Shown: one piece after another, positions 59,408 through 64,000 of the stretch
Layout of the letters: each line of letters begins with the position of its first letter
Numbering within the stretch: the stretch's first letter is position 1
Origin: M0103 sp040386155
GTDB lineage: Bacteria > Bacteroidota > Bacteroidia > Flavobacteriales_D > Crocinitomicaceae
Length of the DNA: 64,000 bases
NCBI GenBank assembly: GCA_040386155.1
Contig: JAZKFZ010000003.1
Location: forward strand, 558,001-622,000
Direction of reading: 5' to 3'
Notes under the pieces: model-generated
Seen by the model: the letters and a program-made list of their open reading frames with translations, nothing else
The model's database searches: none
Told to the model about the DNA's origin: nothing
Translations under genes and position numbers: made by a program

Positions 59408-62044
59408 CTACATCCTCAAAATCAACTTCAAGTTGAATCTTCGTTGCGTTAAATAATTAGGAATTGCGTAGTATTTGCCACTGACATCTTGCACCCATTG
59501 TTTGGAAAGCACATTATTGATTCCTAACAAGTTAAATACTTCGAAAGAAAGCATTGCATCATCGAAGTGCTTATAGAAAAATCCTTTCTTTTTGACGTTT
59601 TCATGTAAAAAATCGTATGACATACCTACATCTACTCGGAAATACGATTTTAATCGTAAGGTATCTTTATGGCGATTGAAATCTGGTGGTCCATACGGCA
59701 AACCTGTTCCAAAATGTAAGCCCATTTGCACACTTAAACGCTCAAATCCAGGCATTTGATCTTGCACTAAGGCTCCGAACGTAAAAATTTGATCGGTTGG
59801 TCGCGGTATAAATCCCGGTAAAATTACTGCGGTGTCAACCACCACTTGATCTTCAGAATAGCCAAAAATGATGCGCTCCCCTGCTGCATTGTAGTATTCC
59901 GTGTATTGATCATTGTTGAGGTTTTCCTTCGTTTGAAGAATTCCCATTTTGAAAAAAGTTTCAATGCCTGGCACAAATTGTCCATGCACATTCAAATCGA
60001 TTCCATACGCATAAGCAGTTGCATTATTCTCGGCGTAGTAGCGAGTGCGAACGTTATCAATTTCATAAGGATTTACATCCCACAAATACTTATAATACAC
60101 TTCTGCGGTAAATTTAAATGGCACTTCTCGCTCCCACATGTTGAAATACACATCAGAACCAGCAATAAAGTGAAATGATTTTTGAGCCAATACATTTTGA
60201 TTTAATTGTCCCGCAAAGGTTCTAAACTCTCTGTAAAAAGGTGGCTGATAATACAATCCTGTTCCGACATGGAAATTGATGTTTCTTCGCACAATGCGAT
60301 CATTTTGCACCATGTAAACACGTGGATAAAAATTCAAGGTCACACGAGGTGTAAAAAACAACTCTTCATTGTAAGAAGTATAGCCTTGTCTCACTCCCAC
60401 GCTCATTGCAAACTTGGCAACCGACTCTACAATGGTGTCTGCAATACTCACTTTTTCTTTAACGCCATCCACTTTTCGCTTGTATGTTTTTGACACTGGG
60501 ATTTTAAATTTCTTGTTCGACCAGATTCCATTCCATTGTGCAAACGAAGTTACTCGAAACGATTTCAAGGAAAGTTGACCTTTCACTGTTTCAAAAAGAG
60601 TAAGATGATCTGTGGGGACTTGAGGAAGACTATAGCCTGCTGAATCAATCATTTTCCATTCGGAAAGCAGGTCGTAAAAATCATCTTGCTGATAGTTCAC
60701 TCCCCACCCAATAGCATGGTTTTGAAACTTGGTAAAATCGTCATTGGTGAAGCCATTCTTCAACTCTAAAACCCCATTATGGTAGACATTAAGAATCGTT
60801 GCATTCAACTTGTTTCTCGCGTGATTTAAAAAAGTACCCACCCCCAAAACATCAATAGAATCGCCATATTCTTCTTTCGATGGGTCTGTTTCTAATTCAT
60901 TGATAAAATATTGACCTTGCACATCGTAGTACTCGCGTTCATTCGTATTGAAAATCGTTGCATAAAAATCTAAATTCAATTTTTTCGTCGGTTTCCATTT
61001 CAAGGAAGCACCTCCATACATCGTTTGGAATTTAGTCTGCTCTTGCCCATCGAAATATATCTTAAATGTGTAGGCCTCATTGGCAGTTCCGAAATCTGTT
61101 TCTTGCGTTTGTGGAGCAAATCGATAGTTATTGGAAGAAAAGTGTCCGAGTACTGAAAAAACCATTTTTTCTGTCAAATCGAAGTTCATTAAAAGCTGTG
61201 CATCCCAAAAAACAGGATTGTATGCCCCCTTTGTGGGTAAAGAATTTAACAAGTATCCATTGGAACGATAGCGTGCTCCTACCAAATAATTGAATCGAGA
61301 GCCAAGTGCTTGCTCCACATGAGCTTCAACTCCCAACAACGATGCCATGGCTGATGCCTTCGTTTTTGTAGGTGTTTTATAAGTGATATCAAGTACAGAA
61401 CTCAATTTATCACCATATTCTGCAGAGAAGCCACCTCCAGAAAATTGAATTGAACTAACCAATGCTGAATTAATAAAACTCATTCCTTCTTGTTGTCCCG
61501 AGCGAGTTAAAAATGGTCGATATACATTAAAGCCATTGACGTACACCAAATTTTCATCGTAGCTTCCTCCGCGCACATTGTAATTGGTGGTTAACTCATT
61601 GTTTGAAACAGCTGCAGTGGTTAAAGTTAGGTATTTCTCCACCCCTCCCATCGGAATATTTTGCACATCGATCAATGGTAATTCAATGATTTCAAATGGA
61701 TCTTCTCGATCAGAAATCACCTCTACTTCTATTTGTCCAACAATTTTTAAAACAACATCTTTCACAACAAGATCTTGATTTTTTACAATTACTTTCCGTG
61801 TTTCGAGTACCTCGTCCGCAGCAAAATACTTGATAATGATCGTGTCACCAACAACAGCTTCGAAAGCGTAGATACCGTCTTTATCGGTACTCGTTGTAAG
61901 TGGAATTCCTTTGTTGGTAACGATGTTTACCGATTCAATAGGATTGTTTTTTTTATCGACACAACGACCAGATATCTTCACTGTTTGCCCGAAAGAAGGC
62001 AACTGCAAAAGCATAAATAATAGTACAAGAATGTAATGTCGCAT
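59408..62044 (-). CDS. TonB-dependent receptor with CarboxypepD_reg-like domain
   Basis: An 878-residue outer-membrane receptor. The signal MRHYILVLLFMLLQLPSFGQ (from ATG 62044) is followed by a carboxypeptidase regulatory-like beta-sandwich (VKISGRCVDKKNNPIESVNIVTNKG ... YAFEAVVGDTIIIKYFAADE), typical of this phylum, then a plug domain (MGGVEKYLTLTTAAVSNNELTTNYNVRGGSYDENLVYVNGF) and a 22-stranded barrel ending in RRFNLKLILRM. No SusD partner lies beside it, so it is not a classic SusCD pair. The ORF start at 62071 is less likely. The substrate is unknown. Confidence 0.9.
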   Translation of the reverse strand: MRHYILVLLFMLLQLPSFGQTVKISGRCVDKKNNPIESVNIVTNKGIPLTTSTDKDGIYAFEAVVGDTIIIKYFAADEVLETRKVIVKNQDLVVKDVVLKIVGQIEVEVISDREDPFEIIELPLIDVQNIPMGGVEKYLTLTTAAVSNNELTTNYNVRGGSYDENLVYVNGFNVYRPFLTRSGQQEGMSFINSALVSSIQFSGGGFSAEYGDKLSSVLDITYKTPTKTKASAMASLLGVEAHVEQALGSRFNYLVGARYRSNGYLLNSLPTKGAYNPVFWDAQLLMNFDLTEKMVFSVLGHFSSNNYRFAPQTQETDFGTANEAYTFKIYFDGQEQTKFQTMYGGASLKWKPTKKLNLDFYATIFNTNEREYYDVQGQYFINELETDPSKEEYGDSIDVLGVGTFLNHARNKLNATILNVYHNGVLELKNGFTNDDFTKFQNHAIGWGVNYQQDDFYDLLSEWKMIDSAGYSLPQVPTDHLTLFETVKGQLSLKSFRVTSFAQWNGIWSNKKFKIPVSKTYKRKVDGVKEKVSIADTIVESVAKFAMSVGVRQGYTSYNEELFFTPRVTLNFYPRVYMVQNDRIVRRNINFHVGTGLYYQPPFYREFRTFAGQLNQNVLAQKSFHFIAGSDVYFNMWEREVPFKFTAEVYYKYLWDVNPYEIDNVRTRYYAENNATAYAYGIDLNVHGQFVPGIETFFKMGILQTKENLNNDQYTEYYNAAGERIIFGYSEDQVVVDTAVILPGFIPRPTDQIFTFGALVQDQMPGFERLSVQMGLHFGTGLPYGPPDFNRHKDTLRLKSYFRVDVGMSYDFLHENVKKKGFFYKHFDDAMLSFEVFNLLGINNVLSKQWVQDVSGKYYAIPNYLTQRRFNLKLILRM

Positions 62045-62101
62045 TGATATAATTCCTAAAGAAAACGGCAAAGTTGTTTAATTATTATGACTTATGTAGA
62101 C

Positions 62102-63688
62102 TTATTCTGAAAGAATGATGATATCATTTTCAAAAGGATCAATTGCTTCATAGAAATGTTGAATTCGATCCTTTACCGAATGATTCCCCAGCATCGAAAA
62201 TAGATTAACGGAACGTTCTTGCAGGGAATTTCCCGGAAATAAACGGTTTTTGAACTGCTCAATGGCCAGTAAAGATTGATCGTGTTTGCTTTTGATTGAT
62301 TTTCGGATGCGCTCTTCAACAAAAGAAATCTGCTTACTCATCTTTGTACTCTCGCTTTCTACCATTTGTTCCAAGGAAGCATCGACCTGCTTCACTTTTT
62401 CAACCATCTGTGTCCGAAGTTGCTCCATTAATTCGTGGGCGAATTCGAAATTTAATTCTTCGCTTGAATTCCTTTGCAAAAAATCCTTTTTCAGTTCTTC
62501 GACTGGTAAAAAACTATCGACAACTTCATAACCCACTTTTTCCATTTTCGATTTCGAAATTCCATCGATAAAAAGAAGTGAGTTACGGACAGAAAGAAGC
62601 GGAAACACTACTTCAGCGGCATCAAAAACTTCCTTCAATTGCAGCCAATAGGCAATTTCTCCAGTGCCTCCAATGTAGCACAGATTTGGCAATAGTAGCT
62701 CCTGATAGACTGGTCGAAGCACCACATTTGGAGAAAATCGTTCTGGATGCGCATTCAAAAGCGATCTAATATCATCCTCGGAATACGTTCCCACATTTTC
62801 AATTGCAAATCCGTTTTCACTTCGATTAATTCGCTCACGCTTGCCATCTTCGATGTAAAAAAGATTGATTGGTCGTGCCTGAATTTGCTCTTTTAATCCA
62901 TGAGCTTTGATCTTTTCATTCGTTGCTTCTACAGCAGATTGCGCGAAATTGGTGAACAATTCTTTTTCAATGATAGGTGCAAAACTTTTCTTCAATTCAG
63001 GATGATCGCCGTCAATAATTACCAAGCCATAGTCTTGAAAAAGTTCATTCACAAAACGAAAAGTCGCTTCGGCTAAATTTTTTCCTGTGTATTTCGCAAA
63101 AAGAGAAGTCAATTCCTCTAATTGTTCCGCCTTAAAAAACGAAAGTACGTGCTGTTTCACTTCGTCAAATCCTTCGAGTTGAAAACGACCAACTGGACCC
63201 CTTTGCTCCGTGTTCCATGCAATTGGTTTTCCAAATAATTCAATCGACTTTATTTCTTCAAAATCATGATCTTCGCTTGCCATCCAATATACAGGGACAA
63301 AATTAAAGGCAGGATGATTTTTCTTCAGTTCCTCAGCAAGTTTAATCGCATTAAGAATTTTATAAATAAAGTACAATGGTCCAGTGAAAATACTGAGTTG
63401 ATGACCAGTTGTAACAGTATATGTATTTTCAAGTGCTAGATTCGACAGATTTTGTTGTACTAACGAAGTAGTTTCAATTGTTCCATACGCATCTGAAAGC
63501 GCAGCATGGAGTAGTTTTCGTTGCGTTGAAGTGTAAGTCTTTCCTTTGGAAGCAATTTGAGCAGCAAAATTATCTTTTGAAAATGGAAGCTGAATAAGGT
63601 CTGAGAATTGTGCGGGATGGTAGAGAAAACGCAATTGTGCATCAGAAAAAAAACCACCTTTTGCTCTGTTAATCGTCATTTTTTGCAT
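62102..63688 (-). CDS. bshC: Bacillithiol biosynthesis cysteine-adding enzyme BshC
   Basis: A 528-residue (from 63688) enzyme that adds cysteine to GlcN-malate as the last step of bacillithiol synthesis. The N-terminal YHPAQFSDLIQLPFSKDNFAAQI is typical; the Rossmann core holds YTVTTGHQLSIFTGPLYFIYKILNAIKLAEEL and PVYWMASEDHDFEEI; a coiled coil (about residues 385-465) is followed by the C-terminal dimer region. Starts at 63688 and 63679 are both in frame. The -7 box at 63692-63699 lies so close that 63679 is the more likely start. bshA and bshB are not in the window. Confidence 0.93.
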   Translation of the reverse strand: MQKMTINRAKGGFFSDAQLRFLYHPAQFSDLIQLPFSKDNFAAQIASKGKTYTSTQRKLLHAALSDAYGTIETTSLVQQNLSNLALENTYTVTTGHQLSIFTGPLYFIYKILNAIKLAEELKKNHPAFNFVPVYWMASEDHDFEEIKSIELFGKPIAWNTEQRGPVGRFQLEGFDEVKQHVLSFFKAEQLEELTSLFAKYTGKNLAEATFRFVNELFQDYGLVIIDGDHPELKKSFAPIIEKELFTNFAQSAVEATNEKIKAHGLKEQIQARPINLFYIEDGKRERINRSENGFAIENVGTYSEDDIRSLLNAHPERFSPNVVLRPVYQELLLPNLCYIGGTGEIAYWLQLKEVFDAAEVVFPLLSVRNSLLFIDGISKSKMEKVGYEVVDSFLPVEELKKDFLQRNSSEELNFEFAHELMEQLRTQMVEKVKQVDASLEQMVESESTKMSKQISFVEERIRKSIKSKHDQSLLAIEQFKNRLFPGNSLQERSVNLFSMLGNHSVKDRIQHFYEAIDPFENDIIILSE

Positions 63689-63691
63689 TTC

Positions 63692-63699
63692 CAAAATTA
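63692..63699 (-). promoter_or_regulatory. bshC -7 box TAATTTTG
   Basis: Exact TAnnTTTG match on the minus strand. Only three bases separate it from the ATG at 63688, which favours the next in-frame ATG at 63679. Confidence 0.5.
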
Positions 63700-63785
63700 G
63701 AAAGAAAAAAGATAGTGCTGTTGGCGCTAAAGCAAAAAATAGTTAATCATCCTTGGAAGGCTAAAAAAAAGTAATTTATTGTATG

Positions 63786-63793
63786 TAATTTTG
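63786..63793 (+). promoter_or_regulatory. Cyclophilin -7 box TAATTTTG
   Basis: Exact TAnnTTTG match, 25 bp ahead of the ATG at 63819. Confidence 0.5.
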
Positions 63794-63818
63794 TTCCACA
63801 ATTTGAAATTCAAAGAAC

Positions 63819-64000
63819 ATGCATGCAATAATCAAGACGAGTAAAGGAGAAATGAAAGTTGAATTCTATACTGAGGATGCTCCGAAAACAGTACAAAATT
63901 TTGTGAAATTAGCAAAAGAAGGATATTACAATGGCTTGCAATGGCACCGTGTAATTCCAGATTTCGTTATTCAAGGAGGATGTCCAAATACACGTGAAGG
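63819..64000 (+). CDS. Cyclophilin-type peptidyl-prolyl isomerase, 5' part
   Basis: The first 60 codons run off the window. MHAIIKTSKGEMKVEFYTEDAPKTVQNFVKLAKEG then YYNGLQWHRVIPDFVIQGG match the start of bacterial cyclophilins, including the catalytic Arg in HRVIPDFVIQGG. It has no signal peptide, so it is probably cytosolic. It is divergent from bshC, each with its own TAnnTTTG box. Confidence 0.93.
   Translation, partial: MHAIIKTSKGEMKVEFYTEDAPKTVQNFVKLAKEGYYNGLQWHRVIPDFVIQGGCPNTRE

Noticed and set aside
1..64000. tRNA and rRNA genes
   Set aside because: No cloverleaf-like sequence or rRNA segment was found by eye; a tRNA scan could not be run.

Overview
The window is a dense, low-GC bacterial chromosome segment that looks like a Bacteroidota genome of the Flavobacteriales type. 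The evidence is two secreted proteins with type IX secretion C-terminal signals, a CarboxypepD_reg/TonB-dependent receptor, a long SecA with a C-terminal zinc motif, fused-subunit 2-oxoacid dehydrogenase E1, IcmF-type acyl-CoA mutase, BshC (bacillithiol), many DUFs typical of this phylum, and repeated TAnnTTTG -7 promoter boxes in place of the E. coli -10 pattern. No replication origin, rRNA, tRNA, CRISPR array, transposase or prophage was seen. Genus cannot be set from the sequence alone.

Layout. 1-5.1 kb: 3' part of guaA (minus) and secA. 5.2-11.7 kb: an accessory stretch of single, mostly unrelated small genes (lipoprotein, secreted protein, DinB-like, propeller lipoprotein, DUF3179, lipocalin-like) separated by long spacers, one of which holds a 136-bp integron attC-like inverted repeat and a broken small membrane ORF. 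11.7-15.1 kb: DUF2130, DUF1295, DUF2520 and a KdsC-like HAD phosphatase. 15.1-19.4 kb: a minus-strand, ATGA-coupled surface operon (lipoprotein, beta-barrel, T9SS cargo). 19.5-24.1 kb: thiolase, FAD-linked oxidase, DUF4924, OmpH-like lipoprotein, SiaC-like protein. 24.2-29.6 kb: sugar kinase and protein kinase sharing a minute divergent promoter, a barrel protein, tag, gamma-carbonic-anhydrase-like protein, metallo-beta-lactamase/rhodanese. 29.7-33.7 kb: SRP RNA, transaldolase-like aldolase, small enzymes, LolA-like protein. 33.7-43.3 kb: E1 enzyme, then the guaB-ppiC-surA-moxR run, then gdhA. 43.5-51.1 kb: large T9SS type-B surface protein, M48 protease and neighbours, DUF4197 and a nucleoside phosphorylase. 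51.3-58.6 kb: cutC, GH20 hexosaminidase and icmF on the minus strand. 58.6-59.4 kb: a DUF559 nuclease gene bracketed on both sides by paired inverted repeats. 59.4-64 kb: TonB receptor, bshC and the start of a cyclophilin gene.

Shared themes. Purine nucleotide supply (guaA, guaB, nucleoside phosphorylase), envelope assembly (secA, SRP RNA, two parvulin chaperones, OmpH-like, LolA-like, T9SS cargo) and acyl-CoA/branched-chain metabolism (thiolase, E1, icmF) recur. GH20 and the GlcNAc-kinase-like gene could act in sequence on GlcNAc, although they lie 27 kb apart.

The most unusual signals are non-coding: (i) the DUF559 gene inside two hairpin-forming repeat pairs, a possible mobile or REP-like unit; (ii) three loci, all between convergent genes, that share an exact 20-bp periodicity ending in a TTAGCTAA-centred palindrome; (iii) the attC-like repeat in the accessory stretch; and (iv) promoter boxes so close to start codons that leaderless mRNAs are expected.
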